Assembly: GCF_050003625.1 (NCBI RefSeq)
Contig: NC_134397.1
Span: 264,176,070 to 264,240,069 of the forward strand
Reading direction: 5' to 3'
Source: Haematobia irritans
Lineage: Eukaryota; Arthropoda; Insecta; Diptera; Muscidae
DNA length: 64,000 nt
In this document: positions 11,641 through 23,487 of the stretch, in pieces
How positions within the stretch are numbered: position 1 is the first letter of the stretch
Layout: every line of letters starts with the position of its first letter
Notes under the pieces: model-generated
Seen by the model: only the letters and a program-made list of their open reading frames with translations
Told to the model about the DNA's origin: nothing
Databases searched by the model: none
Position numbers and translations under genes: made by a program

Positions 11641-12299
11641 TTAATAAAAGGGGGCATTTCTTATTGGAAGCCCAAAATCTGCGACGGAATTAAAATCTAT
11701 TCTAATTCCTTGGCGGAAAATTGGATATTGTTGCCAACCTATCAATTTTTTTTTAACTCACCACTAGGTATCCAAAACCGGCACCGGTAAACCAATTACC
11801 CGGATTAAATTAAACAAACAGAAAACGAATAATGAAAAAATTAACATTTTCAGCTAATTGCGAAAACCGTATTGTGACCAGTGTTGCCAGTATTGGGGAT
11901 TTTTTTTTCCCAAATTTGGTATATTTTTTTGTGAACGGTGACGAAATTTCTGAGTTGGGACTTGGGGATTTGGTGGGGAATTTCCATAAATTTGGGGATT
12001 TTTGTGGGGATCCGTTAAGCATAAAAATTAACATCAAACTTCTACATTTTTACAAAAGAAAACTACACGCAAAGAAAAAAAACGTTTGGAAAACGTGTAC
12101 CGAAAACGTTTTTCTTTTGTTAGAGTTTTTTGAATTGCTTCGAAAATTTTAAACTTTTATCATCAAAAAAATTCGTTTGTTACAAAATTTTTATTTTTTC
12201 AATAAAAAAAGTTATTTTTGAAATAACAACACAGTCCATTTCGTTTATATCAAACACTGTTCTTTTCTGACTTTAGGTCTTTAATAAGACACATTTTAC

Positions 12300-12484
12300 A
12301 GTTCAAAATTTAATATAGTACAATGTAATGTTGAACATTTTTTCGGAATCTTCCGAATATATCTGGAATATATGTAAAAAAAAAAAACAAAAGCAAAAAA
12401 AAAACTTTGGCCGAAGCAGGGATCGAACCCACGACCCTTGGCATGAGAGTCGGACGTAGCTACCACTGCTCCACGGTGCCAAAC
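12300..12484 (-). repeat. tRNA-derived SINE (minus strand)
   Basis: On the minus strand, GGCACCGTGGAGCAGTGG supplies an A box (from 12480). GGTTCGATCCC (12419-12429) is a perfect B box, followed by a T/A-rich tail. The head resembles a tRNA, but there is no complete cloverleaf with an acceptor stem, so this is a SINE head rather than a tRNA gene. Confidence 0.7.
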
Positions 12485-12594
12485 TAAATGTTTGTTTCTG
12501 TTAAATAAACTTTGTTTATTCGGTTCGTGGGCGCCGCAAGCTATGCTATATAAATATAACTTATATGGATATTTATCTATTGATGACCATAACA

Positions 12595-12800
12595 GGTACA
12601 TAGCTCAGTGGTTAGTGTGTTGGCTTACAATGTGCATGGTCCGCGGTTCGATTCTCCGTCCAGGCGAAAGGTAAAAAAAAAATTTAAAAATTTATAAAAT
12701 CGTATAATTTCTTCTACATTGTTGGTATTACAGGAAAAGGTGTTAAGAACTAAAAATCCTCGTGGATGTGAGAAAGATGTGAGGGACAATGCAATTAGCA
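12595..12800 (+). repeat. tRNA-derived SINE, second family
   Basis: The A box lies in TAGCTCAGTGGTTAGTGTG (12601-12619) and the B box is GGTTCGATTCT (12645-12655). The body continues with AGGTAAAA, TAATTTCTTCTACATTG and GGTGTTAAGAACTAAAAATC. A reverse-oriented copy with the same body is at 61890-62110, which shows that it is a dispersed family. Confidence 0.72.
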
Positions 12801-13309
12801 AGAAAATAATATTTTTTTTTTTGAGCTAGTCTTTATGAAATTGTTTTTACATCCTGGAAAAGAATAAACGTTTATCACAAAAAGTATATACTTTTCTTCC
12901 AAATACACTTCCTTACAGCGAAAAGCAAATGGGAAACGAACTTTGTTTGTCTAAAATTTCGTTTGGGAGGAAAGAATTATTTTTTTGCGTGTATGCTGCT
13001 CTTTATTCACGGCTTACGAAAACGTGCAAATGGAGCATTTGAACTAAAAACCGACACAGGATTTTCTTTCGGGGGTCCAAGCCCGTTTTTTAATTTTACT
13101 CAGTTTGGCTAAGATATTTTCCTACGATTTCAAATTCATTTCAGACTCGTTGCCCCCGTAATCAGTGTTCATCACTGATTTGGACAATATATCCGATAAA
13201 TACAGAAATTATGAAGATAATTCACCTTAATATTGATCTACCAACACGGTTGCCACTCGAGCCAAAAATAATCTACCAAAAGTGGGAGAAAGTTTTACTA
13301 TAAAACTAC

Positions 13310-13545
13310 GTTTTTTTTCCAAAATTTTATTTTTATAGAAAATTTTGCCAAATTTTATTTTTATAGAAAATTTTGTCAATATTTTATTTCTATAGAAAAT
13401 TTTGTCAATATTTTATTTCTATAGAAAATTTTGTCAAGACTTTTTTTTATAGAAAATTTTGTCAATATTTTATTTCTATAAAAAATTTTGTCAAAATTTT
13501 ATTTCTATAGAAAAATTTTACAAAATTTTAATGTTGTTTTTTTTT
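13310..13545 (+). repeat. minisatellite block
   Basis: Eight or so units of the TTTTATTTCTATAGAAAA minisatellite, in the right half of the CAGTGTTG-ended composite element. Confidence 0.9.
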
Positions 13546-13655
13546 AATTTTAATATTGTTTTATGAAAAATGTATTGGGGGTTTTTATAAGGAATTTAAT
13601 TTAAAATGGGAATTTTTGGAGACGAAAGCATCATAATTTGGGGACAACAACACTG

Positions 13656-15140
13656 TTTGCGGCCATCGGTCAACCGGTTTTCTATATATCGATGTAATTT
13701 CTATCTACTTTGTCATATGCTTCTTCCGAAAATCGAACTTTTTGTAGAGAGATACTGGAAATGAGAAACAACTGATTACTTACAATATGTTTTTACAAAG
13801 TAGTCAAAAATAATCCAGTCCTGACTTTCTTTTTAGTCCCGTATGTAAATAATAAAATGAGAAGTCAACGATTTTTCGATACTTGAAGAAGCGTTCAGAA
13901 TGTATACTTTGGAGATGCCTCAATCAGAGTGGCAAATGTGCTTCGACAATTGGTTCCAAAGCTTGCGAAAGTGTAATAGATATTTAATGGGAATACTTTG
14001 AAAAGTAATAAAGCGATTTTCAATGTTTTTGTTCTCAAAACCTGAAATATAAATTGGAACCCTCTTTTCCAGATATACAATTATGGCATTAACTTCTTTT
14101 TGCTATGACATTTACATTATACATATGTTATGACCTTGACATGTTATGGTCTCCAAAAAAGCCAATTTCAAATGATTTTGAACTCTCGCTTCATGCCCAC
14201 ATTTCACAGAAAAAGTTAAATACATTATAATTATATAACTCTTAAAGGTCACTTGTGTTTATTTAGGAATAACTTTATGGTACCGGATATACAAGAATCT
14301 GCGAATCAATCAAATGAATGCTAACACCACCATACCATTGACAATGTAATAATGCCATTCGTGTGGTGGAATGCATTTAGGGCGCATGCAAATGCAATTA
14401 AAGCATTTAGAAATAAATTTGTCTCTTTTTTGTCATTGCAGTTAAAGTAAATTAGAGAGCAAAAAAATGAAGAAATAAAAGCAAGAGCAGTAATAAAACC
14501 GTAATGAAAACCAAAATGACACTGACTAATAATGCTCTTGCATGTCATACAATTGACTCAATTCAATGCATTTCTATATACAGTTTTATTGCACCCACTC
14601 ACCCACACAAACTAACACTCATACAGCCACATACATATTCTATACTCTTCTCGATATTATTGTTGACCGAAATATATGGTACAAAAAACACAAGACAAGG
14701 TCAAACATTATTGTTGTAATTAGATAACAACAAAGTACTCAAACAATAACAACGGCTATGGGGTGAGATAAACCTGAGAGATTAGTAACTATGAGATGAA
14801 TTGACAAGTCTTTATTGGCTGTCATATATTCAAAGTTGGCGTGATTTAAAATGATAGAAGTGATTACAATGATCACACTGAAAGAAAACTTAAAGATTAA
14901 AAAAAAAACATACACAAGTATATATTAACCCATTCCCTGCCATTGTACTCGCTTGAGCGCAGAAAATTTGCAACATTTAATCTCGTAAAACCTTGTTTGT
15001 AAATGAAATTAGGCATTTTGTTCTTTTTTTGTGTTTTTATGTTTTTTATATTTCTAACTGAAGTTAAGTGTAAATATATAAATAAATTTAATTTTTTTTT
15101 ATTTTAAATGGTCTTGGCGTGTAATGGGTTAGCATGTATT
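13656..15140. other. unassigned intergenic DNA
   Basis: AT-rich; no gene or repeat boundary recognised. Confidence 0.45.
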
Positions 15141-15313
15141 AGGTCCCCATCTTTTATATTATACTTTGAGTCATTCGTAAGATTTTTCAATATGTCTGTT
15201 ATGTATTTTGATACGTTATACGTAGGAGAATTGATCGATGAACAAATGGGTCTGAAAGGTTTACCTTCTTTATGAATTTTTGGGAGCCCATATATCCTTG
15301 GGGCTGTGACAGT
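15141..15313 (-). pseudogene. Penelope-like element reverse transcriptase fragment
   Basis: The minus strand reads TVTAPRIYGLPKIHKEGKPF, then RPICSSINSPTYN and SKYITDILKNL, without a stop for about 57 codons. The GLPKIHK and RPICSSINSPTYN signatures are characteristic of Penelope-like retroelement reverse transcriptases, just before the catalytic palm. Neither the YADD box nor the GIY-YIG domain follows, so this is a short orphan fragment. Confidence 0.85.
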
Positions 15314-15860
15314 TCTACACTGAAAAAACAGTGAACCCTTTTCCATTGCAAAATGAACTAAACTGTAGATTTTTTTCAACTTGTCTAGTTTTTTTCAACT
15401 TGTCTAGTTTATAATTCTCTTAAATTTTAGTTAATCTATAACATTGTATTTTAGTTCATTTTTACAACACCATAAGATTTATATACCCCTACCAAGCTAA
15501 AAAGTCCGTATTATTTTGGTTTACTTGCTTATTTTTTGGGAAACCCGGTAATAAAAAATGGTTAACTGTCTCTTTAAAATATCGACGACTGAACTATTTT
15601 TAAATCAATAATTCCACAGTACAGAGAAATTAAATAATTAAAGGAACAACAAACCGTTTTACTATTATGAAAATTTTCATACAATAAAATTAAACTTTCT
15701 TTAAGCAAAAGTACTTTATTATAAAAACTTATGATGAAAGTTCTTAATACAATGTTTTTGTGAATAAAAATTATGACCACGTGGAACAAGAAAGTAGTTT
15801 ATTTTAACACGCTTTTTGGACATTTTGACTTTTCCTTAGTTTTTTATTCATCGTAAGTAT
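15314..15860. other. AT-rich DNA, nothing recognised
   Basis: Contains a TTTTTTTCAACTTGTCTAG direct repeat (around 15370-15405) and otherwise featureless AT-rich sequence. Confidence 0.45.
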
Positions 15861-17100
15861 ATTTTTCACATATCTTGCTGAAAAAAATGGAAGGAATAAT
15901 GAAAATTGTTAAAAATTAACATGTAATAAAATATAATTTTTTAGCTCTTTAAATTAGCTTTAAATTAGCATTTTATTAAATGGTGTAAGGAATTCAACTT
16001 TTCTTAGATAAACGTACCTCATAAAGTTAGTACCTGAAACAATTAGAGAAATAATGAATTAAGTAATATATTAACTCATAAAATTGTGTTTTTATCGATG
16101 TGAAGGACATAATGCAATAAATATTCTTGTTAAAAGAAAGCCAAAGTTTTAATATAAAACTTACCAATTGCCTATTAAATTGTACGCTGAAGTTAAAAAG
16201 TTATCGAAATTCATTTGGGGTTACTCTGAAATTAAATACTGAAATTAAATTGGTTTCCAAAAATCGAATTAAAGATATAATATGCATAAAAAAATAAATA
16301 TTCTGGTTAAAAAAATATTAAAGAAACCCTACCAATTCATAAAAATGTTTCCAAATTGTTATTCTGAAATTAAATATTTGTTTTTTACATTAAAAATATT
16401 AAATTGGTTTCCAAAAATATTTGATTAATGTAATACTAAAATAAGGTATTAAAAACCTGTAATTTTGATAATAAAAAAGTAATAAAAATGTAAATATTCT
16501 AGTGAAAAGAAAGCCAATTTTTAAAAGAAAACTTACCACTTCTCTATTAAATTATACGCTGAGGAGAAATATACAAATTTGCCCGAATCCATCTGGGGTT
16601 GCTCTTAAATTAAATATTTTTTTTACAACAAAGAAAAACATGAAACTGTTTAAAAAAATAATAATAATAATTAGCAAATAATAACATACATAAAGAATAT
16701 TATTTTTTAAAGGAAAACCACATTGAAAAAAGAACACTTACCTATGCACACAAAAAAATATTTTTCTGATTCAATCACGAAATTAATTGATCCAATTAAT
16801 TTTTTAATTGAAATGTCTTCAATCACAGAAATGATAGTATCAATTAAAAAATTAATTGACAGTCAATTAAAAAATGAATTGATCCAATTAAAAAATTAAT
16901 TGATACTATTAATTTGTGTGATTGATTTTTATTTCAATTAAAAAATTTGTTGATTCAATTAAATTTTTAATTGAATATTTTTTGAAACTCAATTAAGATT
17001 TTAATTCGAAAAATTTTCGTGAAATTTTTTTCTGTGTGTATAATTAAACTATACGCTGAGGTGTAACAAACAATTTTCCAAATTCATCTGGAGTTACTCT
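15860..17100 (-). repeat. degenerate tandem repeat of exon-like units
   Basis: Read on the minus strand, a unit recurs at least three times: 16165-16225, 16537-16603 and 16742-17098 (the last split by a MITE). Each begins after an AG that looks like a splice acceptor (TTTCAG in two copies), starts AGTAACCCC or AGCAACCCC, contains CAGCGTATAATTTAAT, and ends at a GGTAAGT donor. AT-rich spacers separate them. No long frame survives, so coding is unproven. Confidence 0.5.
16747..17038. mobile_element. CACAC-ended palindromic MITE
   Basis: Starts CACACAAAAAAAT and ends TTTTTTTCTGTGTG. The interior is a dense palindrome of CAATTAAAAAATTAATTGA words. The same family is at 30975-31547, 34621-34902 and 47291-47515, plus a fragment at 33363-33480. 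Two of these copies have clear TA duplications, so I infer a Tc1/mariner-mobilised MITE. It interrupts the third exon-like unit. Confidence 0.8.
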
Positions 17101-17769
17101 GAAATTGAATATTTATTTTTTACATTGAATAATAAAAATTAAATAAGATAAAACAATTTCAATATACTTTCCATTTCAGCATTTTTTCCTAAATATTGAA
17201 CATTCTCAATAACTTTTTTCTAAGCTACCGATCATTACTTCGCCATTGTACACCTCATCGCTAAAATATTAATATCTTTCATTTAAAAGTTTTAATAAAC
17301 AAACACCAATATATGTCTCAAAAAAACCAAAATATTCCATACCTTTATATTCCCTTGTTACATACTTGCTAAAAAGGTGCAACAGCCCACGCCAACGCCA
17401 ACTATACAACTGAAGCATGCTAAACAAAACCAAGCAAAACCAAAACATTTCTACAACAACAAAAACACATGTACCTTCATTGAAAATAACACCTCGTCCA
17501 GACAATTAAACCATTCGCGAATAATAAACACACACACAATCCACTGAAAGAACAAAATTAAAAACAACCCCACGCTCAGATATACACAGCATCCCCATCA
17601 CTCGATACCATTTCTCATTATTGCATTGCATGCTCTCACTCTCAAAAAAATTTCAAGTAACATCATCTTTACATTAAACATATTCCACTTTGACGAGAAA
17701 GATCTCTGTACTATGCATTAGTTCATCGCATCTGTCCACAATTTATTCTAAAAACAATACTCTTAAATG
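17100..17769. other. unassigned AT-rich DNA
   Basis: No gene, inverted repeat or RNA feature recognised up to the hAT-type target duplication at 17770. Confidence 0.4.
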
Positions 17770-17888
17770 CATATCAGCAAGGCCGTAGCCAGGATTTTAA
17801 TTCGGGGGGGGGTTCAACTTAAAAAAAAATATTCATATAATCTCATGTGTAGAACATTTTATTTATGCATAGGTATGTATACAATATT

Positions 17889-18070
17889 TATACCCTGCGC
17901 CACACTGTGGAACAGGGTATTATAAGTTAGTGCATATGTTTGTAACACCCAGAAGGAGACGAGATAGACACATGGTGTCTTTGGCAATAATGCTCAGGGT
18001 GGGTCCCTGAGTCGATATAACCATGTCCGTCTGTCCGTCCGTCTGTCTGTGAACACATTTTTGTGATCGA
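17889..18070 (+). repeat. CCCTGCGCC dispersed repeat, copy 1
   Basis: Begins TACCCTGCGCCACACTGTGG, then a stretch ending in TCCGTCTGTCCGTCC. A nearly identical copy is at 18988-19150. Similar TATACCCTGC...CCGTCTGTC sequences are dispersed in drosophilid genomes, often next to transposons; I do not know their class. Confidence 0.8.
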
Positions 18071-18147
18071 AGTCTAGGTCGCAATTTAAGTTCAATCGCC
18101 TTCAAATTTGGGTCAGAATAGATCCCTATTGATTTTGGAAGAAATCG

Positions 18148-18790
18148 GTTCAGATTTAGATATAGCTCCCATATATATCTTTCGCCCGATATGCACTAAT
18201 ATGGACCCAGCAGCCAGAGTTTTATACCGATTTTCTTGAAATTTTGTACAAACATAACACTTAGACGTATAGTCAAGTGTGCAAAATTTGATTGAAATCG
18301 GTTCAGATTTAGATATAGCTCCCATATATATCTTTCGTCCGATATGGACTTATATCGCCCCAGAAGCCAGATTTTTAGCCGAATTTTGTTGAAATTTTGC
18401 ACAGGGAGTAGATTTAGCATTGTAGCTATGCGTGCCAAATTTGGTTGAAATCGATTCAGATTTAGATATAGCTCCCATATATATCTTTCGTCCGATATGG
18501 ACTAATATGGTCCTAGAAGCCAGAGTTTTGGTCCAATCTGTTTGAAATTTTGCACTAGGAGTAAAATTAGTAGTGCAGTTAAGTGTGAAAAATTGAATTG
18601 AAATCGGTTCAGATTTAGATATAGCTCCCATATATATCTTTCGCCCGATATGGACTAATATGGTTGTAATAGCTAGAGTTTTGGCCCAATTTGGTTGAAA
18701 TTTTGCACAGGGAGTAGAATTAGCATTGAAGGTATGCGTGCTCAATTTGGTTGAAATCGGTTCAGATTTAGATATAGCTCCCATATATAT
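18148..18790 (+). repeat. 152 bp tandem repeat, about five units
   Basis: The phrase GGTTCAGATTTAGATATAGC recurs with a spacing of 152-153 bp, each time followed by CCCATATATAT and a CCGATATGG word. The minus-strand peptide [14 protein letters not shown] that repeats here is a by-product of the periodicity. Diverged copies of the same unit lie at 46966-47285. Confidence 0.92.
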
Positions 18791-18987
18791 GTTTTTCTGA
18801 TTTCGACAAAAAAAGGTCAAAATACCAACATTTTCCTTGTAAAATCGCCACTGCTTAGTTGAAAAGTTGTAAAAATGACTGTAATTTTCCTAAAATTTTA
18901 ATACATATATATCGAGAGATAAATCATAAATAAACGTTTGCGAAGTTTCCTTAAAATTGCTTCAGGTTTAAATGCTTCCCATATTTA

Positions 18988-19150
18988 TACCCTGCGCCAC
19001 ACTGTGGAACAGGGTATTATAAGTTAGTGTATATGTTTGTAACACCCAGAAGGAGACGAGATAGACACATTGTGTCTTTGGCTATAATGATCAGGGTGGG
19101 TCCCTGAGTCGATATAACCATGTCCGTCTGTTCGTCTGTCCGTCCGTTAC
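18988..19150 (+). repeat. CCCTGCGCC dispersed repeat, copy 2
   Basis: A near-identical second copy of the block at 17889-18070. The pair brackets the 152 bp tandem array, so the array and its two flanks probably moved or duplicated as one unit. Confidence 0.8.
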
Positions 19151-19271
19151 CTTTTGTGTAGACATTTTTGAGTCGATATCAGATTTATGGTACAATAGCT
19201 TTGACAAAATATTTTAATATTTTGAGAAAGTCTTTATCAACCTTATTTGCTAATAGTCTTTTACAAACATA

Positions 19272-19703
19272 GGCCGGTACTATGTTCATTCTTGCGAAAA
19301 ATTTTTATGGAAACCATTATTTCGCACATAGAAAGCGGCGTTTTTTTAGGTAGCTTGGAGCGCTATTTTACAGGGAGCGATATTGGATTAAGTTGGTGGT
19401 GTTGCTTGTTTTTACAAAATAACATTTTATTTTTCCTTGGACAATTGATCTGCTATTCCTTTGATCCTTTGTATAGTTTCGGAACAAAAATATGGTCCGT
19501 GTTTGATTTATAAACCCGCACAAATAGTTTTTAATAAATAAATTATTTCTTAATTCACATTGCAAATGGCGCCGTGCTATAAACGTCAGTTTTTCAACAC
19601 GAAAAAACAAAGTATCACAAATGGAAAAAATTTCGCAAATTTTTCGCATTTTTTGGTTTTGTATGGAGTTTCAACGCGAAAACCGAACAGAGTACCGGCC
19701 TTT
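19272..19703. mobile_element. MITE with GGCCGGTACT ends
   Basis: The left end AGGCCGGTACTATGTTC is mirrored at the right by GAACAGAGTACCGGCCT. The ends resemble those of the AGGTGGGTACTATGTTCG MITEs at 58 kb. No clear target duplication. It sits inside the 2.9 kb hAT-type element. Confidence 0.7.
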
Positions 19704-19829
19704 ATGACAAAACAGACATGTTCATGTGGGAAGAAAATCTCGATTTTGTAAAAGACACAGTCAAAAACAGGATTTTATTGAACTTCAAGAATGTTTTAGT
19801 CGAAAAAAGAATGCGATTCTATATTATCG

Positions 19830-20080
19830 ATTTTTTATTTCGGTAGAAAATGTTGTCAAAATTTTATTTCTATATAGAATTTTTGCAAAATTTTATTTTT
19901 ATAGAAAATTTTGTGAAAATTTTATTTCAATTGAAAATTTTGTAAAAATTTTATTTCTATAGGAAATTTTTGCAAAATTTTATTTCTATAGAAAAAATTT
20001 TGCAAATTTTTTTTTCTATAGAATTTTTTGCAAAATTTTATTTATATAGAAAAGTTTGTCAAAATTTTATTTTCTTTAAA
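19830..20080 (+). repeat. minisatellite block
   Basis: About eight diverged units of the TTTTATTTCTATAGAAAA minisatellite inside the hAT-type element. Confidence 0.88.
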
Positions 20081-20685
20081 ATTCAGTCTCTTGACAATAA
20101 TCTTCCAGTGAAATTTTTGTTGAAATTTAGTAAAAAGTACCTTTCCGCTCAAAAAATACCTTTTTTGTACTTTCTTAAAAATTGTATTTTCCATCCCTGA
20201 GTAACTGGCAAAGTGACCAAAATTTTTAAAAGAATATGCACGTTTGGAAATATCTCTTTATTGCTTCCATCGCTGAATTAGGCAGGTTCTTTTCGCAGGT
20301 TTTGCGCCATTTCATTTACATATGTGTGTTTGGCTGTTTCGTTGTTGTTGCTATGGCCAAACAAAGCGAGCCATGTTCACAAAAAGAACAACAAACACAC
20401 ATAAAAAGCAGAAATACATTTTCCAAAAATGAAATTTGTGGTGCGAGAACAAAAACAATTTGTTTTTTTCGACCGTCTTTTCAACTAGTATTCTATGATT
20501 TGTGCATGTTTTATAGGTAAGCGTTTTTCAAAATAAAACCTCCAGCTTTTCTTCAACATCTTCGATAAGATTTTTTTATGCAGCTAAAAATATATATTTT
20601 TTTTTTTTTTAAATATTCATTCATTTCGGGGGGGGGGGGTTTGATCCCCCTCATCCCCCCCCCTGAATACGGCCTTGCATATCAG

Positions 20686-22260
20686 TATAAGAACGATGAA
20701 ACGTTTAACTTAAAATTAGCAAAAACTTCATGAAATGATATCTACCCATTTTTGACGAAAATGTCTATAAATTTAATTACATGTGAACTAAAAATATTTC
20801 ATTGAGAAATGTTGTAGAAAGTATTTTACATTTCATAAGTAGTTTTATAGTATGACGAAAGAATTTTTAACTACCAGTTAAGAAAATTTTTAAGGAAATT
20901 TCCATCGTAGTTTGTAGGCAATGAACTAAACGATTGCTACTTAAAATTTGTAAAATTTCCTTTCGAGTAGTTAATTTTCGTTAAAGATACGAAAAATGAA
21001 CTAAAATTCTGGAAAGTTCTTGTAATAAATTATTGTAAAAATCTCCTTAAATTTACGAGACACTTTTTTTTCTGTGTACTTGTCAATTTATATTTTACGT
21101 TCGCATTTCATATATTCATTTTGAATAATATTTCTACTAATTTATTGTTCTTCATCTGTAATCATGGCATGGGATCTCGTTTTAGCCTGCGGTATGTGCA
21201 CATATCACATAATATAGGTTTCATTTTATAATCATATTTCTTCAAGGCTTAAAGTAGAGGCGTCTGGAGTGTATTATCGATGAACGAGGCATTATGTTTT
21301 GAAAAAATGAAAAGAAATGTCACTTTATTCCACATTGAATTCCGACAATTTGTGACCCACATGTAACAATTTTAAGCGATAATTTTTTTAAATTATTTTT
21401 TCTTTACTTACTCATACATCACATGGATATTAATGATTAATTAGTTTTTCAGAAACTATTAATTCTTGCAATTTCATAAAATGTTTGTACATTGTTGAAC
21501 GATAAATCCATTAATTGGAAATCACTTTGGTTTGCTTCTCGACGCTCCAAGTTGACATTTAGGTTGCCGCATATTGCAGATTCTCTTCGCCGTATTGGGA
21601 TGGAATGCTGACATTCACTACGAAATGACTACATAAGAACCATTAAGCGAATTCGGAATTTGTGAGGTAGTTGTATTGAAGGAACGCTCTGAAAAAGGCG
21701 TATTAAAACATAAATTGTACGAATAAATCAAATAAAACCATCAAAATTGCATAGAAAAACTAATCCTGAATAGTGAGTGTAGAAATATATTCAAAAAGTT
21801 TGCAAAATATGCAGGAAAAAATGAAAAAAAAAATCGGCTGAAGATACAATGAGTATTAACACCATGAAGTTGGAATTGTATTACGTCGAGAAGAAGAAGA
21901 ACATTATCGTCTCTTGAAAAACGGAGAGAACGCGGAAAAGAATATTTTTGCAAATCGGCATGGAAAATAAAATTGTGAATATTTTTAAACGTCAAAAAGA
22001 GTTGTAGACATTTAAAAGAGTAAAGGCGTTTTGAGAAACATTCCTTAAATCACTAGAACACATTTGTCTATTTGTTGTTGGAGACAGTTTTTTTTCTTGT
22101 TCTTTTTGTACTTGTGTGCGTTTGTTTCTTTGGCTAGGGGGGGTTTCTGAGTGCATATTTGTTTTTTTTTTCAAACACAAACCCAAAAAGAGATTTTATG
22201 TTTGACTTAAATGCCACTGTATATGACAGTAGAGAAAAAAACACTACAAATTCAAAGATG
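20686..22260. other. unassigned sequence upstream of Fmr1
   Basis: AT-rich; no recognisable gene. Promoter elements of Fmr1 may lie toward the right end, but I cannot place them. Confidence 0.4.
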
Positions 22261-22653
22261 AGCCGCATACTTTCTTGTCGGAAAAAATTCCAAATCTAAT
22301 AAGAATTTTTAGTCAAACAATTCGTCGTTGTAGTACTCGCCATCAACGAAAAAAGAGTGAGAGTGAATTGGTAACAGAGCTGTTAGGTAGAAAAGCAAGA
22401 AGAAGAGAAGCTAGACAAACGCAAACGTCAACGTTGACAGAGCAGTCAGTGCAAAAAGGCTATTCACACATGAAGCAGAACTTGACAATTTTTTCCTCCA
22501 TTTGTTCGTTTTTTTTTCTCTTGGGTAAAAGGGGTTTTGGGCGTAATTTTGTATTCGTTTAAATGGATATTTAAGGAACAAATGTTTTGTTGTAAATCAG
22601 TTTGTATTTGCTTTTGATCTTACATATATTTTTGTTTAATTTTGTCATTTTAG

Positions 22654-23436
22654 GAGCCATAAATATAGAAACCAGCGTAAGAGAGAAGTGGCTGCAACCA
22701 GACATAAAACAAATTTAGAATTTTTATTTTCAATTTATCACTCCCATCAATCAACAAACTACCACACAACAATAAAAATCCGTGCTCCTTAATAAAAAAG
22801 AAAAAAAAAACAAGAAGAAGAGGAATAAAATCTGAACAGCATCAATCGTCCAAGCATAGCAAAAGAGGAAACAAAACAAATAGAAGACGACAGACCGACA
22901 CATTGAACTGAACCCACGACGACGGCGTCGACCTGGCCATTAAAAACAACAACAAAAAAGAAGACTGAACCAAATAGAAATCTAATTTTGCACAACGGAA
23001 AGGACATCATTCAAAGAAGAATATAACCTCTTCAGAATTCTATTGAGGGAAACCCCACGTATACTGCATTAGAGTTCGATTGATAAACTTAACCTCAACT
23101 TATCGACAGCGAAGATCGTTGTTGCTCCTCACCGCAACCAAAAGCAAAATAAAAAAACAAAACACACATTTTGCAGTCATATCCTCTGCTCTCTATTATC
23201 TCCGTCATAAACCCACCATCTCTACCTCTTATTTTCCAATATCGCTCATATATTCCTGTTGTGGCTACGGAGGGTCTCATTCATAAAAACAACAAATAAT
23301 TTTGCCGTCACGAACAACATTCAACATCGTCATCATTCATTATCGTTCTTTTACGAGCAGCGGCTACTAAACATTTGTTCTTGCCTTTGACGAGTATTTT
23401 ACGCTTTTTCTAGCTGATTCATATAAAACCATCAAC
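22654..23436 (+). promoter_or_regulatory. Fmr1: Fmr1 5' UTR exon (inferred)
   Basis: A strong acceptor (T-rich tract then CATTTTAG at 22646-22653) precedes about 780 bp of non-repetitive sequence with no disruptive repeats up to the start codon. The start context is ATCAACATGG, a good fly initiation context. Drosophila Fmr1 also has a spliced 5' leader. The upstream partner exon is uncertain: the unique block at 22.26-22.56 kb or the candidate at 2640-2739. Confidence 0.5.
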
Positions 23437-23487
23437 ATGGATGAATTAGTTGTCGAAGTTCGACTCGACAATGGTGCCTATTATAAG
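23437..23487 (+). CDS. Fmr1: Fmr1 coding exon 1
   Basis: Encodes residues 1-17, [17 protein letters not shown], nearly the Drosophila N terminus ([11 protein letters not shown] identical). It forms the first strand of Tudor 1. The donor is AAG|GTAAGA, phase 0. An 11.6 kb transposon-filled intron follows. Confidence 0.95.

Larger units (their letters stand above)
11879..13655. mobile_element. composite element with CAGTGTTG ends carrying minisatellite
   Basis: The left end is CAGTGTTGCCAG followed by GGGGATTT/GGGGACGAAATT-type sequence. The right end is GGGGACAACAACACTG. Together they form short inverted termini. The flanking octamers ATTGTGAC and TTTGCGGC agree at five of eight bases, compatible with an old hAT duplication. 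Two tRNA-derived SINE heads and a minisatellite block lie inside. The same left-end sequence recurs at 36250 and, in part, near 44966; right-end-like sequence recurs near 46900-46965. So these ends travel with the minisatellite. Confidence 0.6.
17778..20677. mobile_element. 2.9 kb non-autonomous hAT-type element
   Basis: Terminal inverted repeats CAAGGCCGTA (left) and TACGGCCTTG (right) are flanked by the perfect 8 bp duplication CATATCAG (17770-17777 and 20678-20685). G-runs lie just inside the left end, and G-runs followed by C-runs just inside the right end. The cargo is all repeats: two copies of a CCCTGCGCC block, a 152 bp tandem repeat, a MITE and a minisatellite block. No transposase frame survives. 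Confidence 0.85.

Noticed and set aside
12408..12484. tRNA gene on the minus strand
   Set aside because: A and B boxes are present, but a matching acceptor stem and a proper anticodon arm are not evident, and the body continues as a SINE tail.
18113..18820. Minus-strand protein with repeated [14 protein letters not shown]
   Set aside because: The peptide period equals the 152 bp DNA tandem repeat, frames shift between units, and there is no family match by eye.
22275..22562. 95-codon plus-strand frame just upstream of Fmr1
   Set aside because: It sits where a leader exon or promoter is expected, has no family features and ends in a T-rich tract. More likely untranslated sequence.
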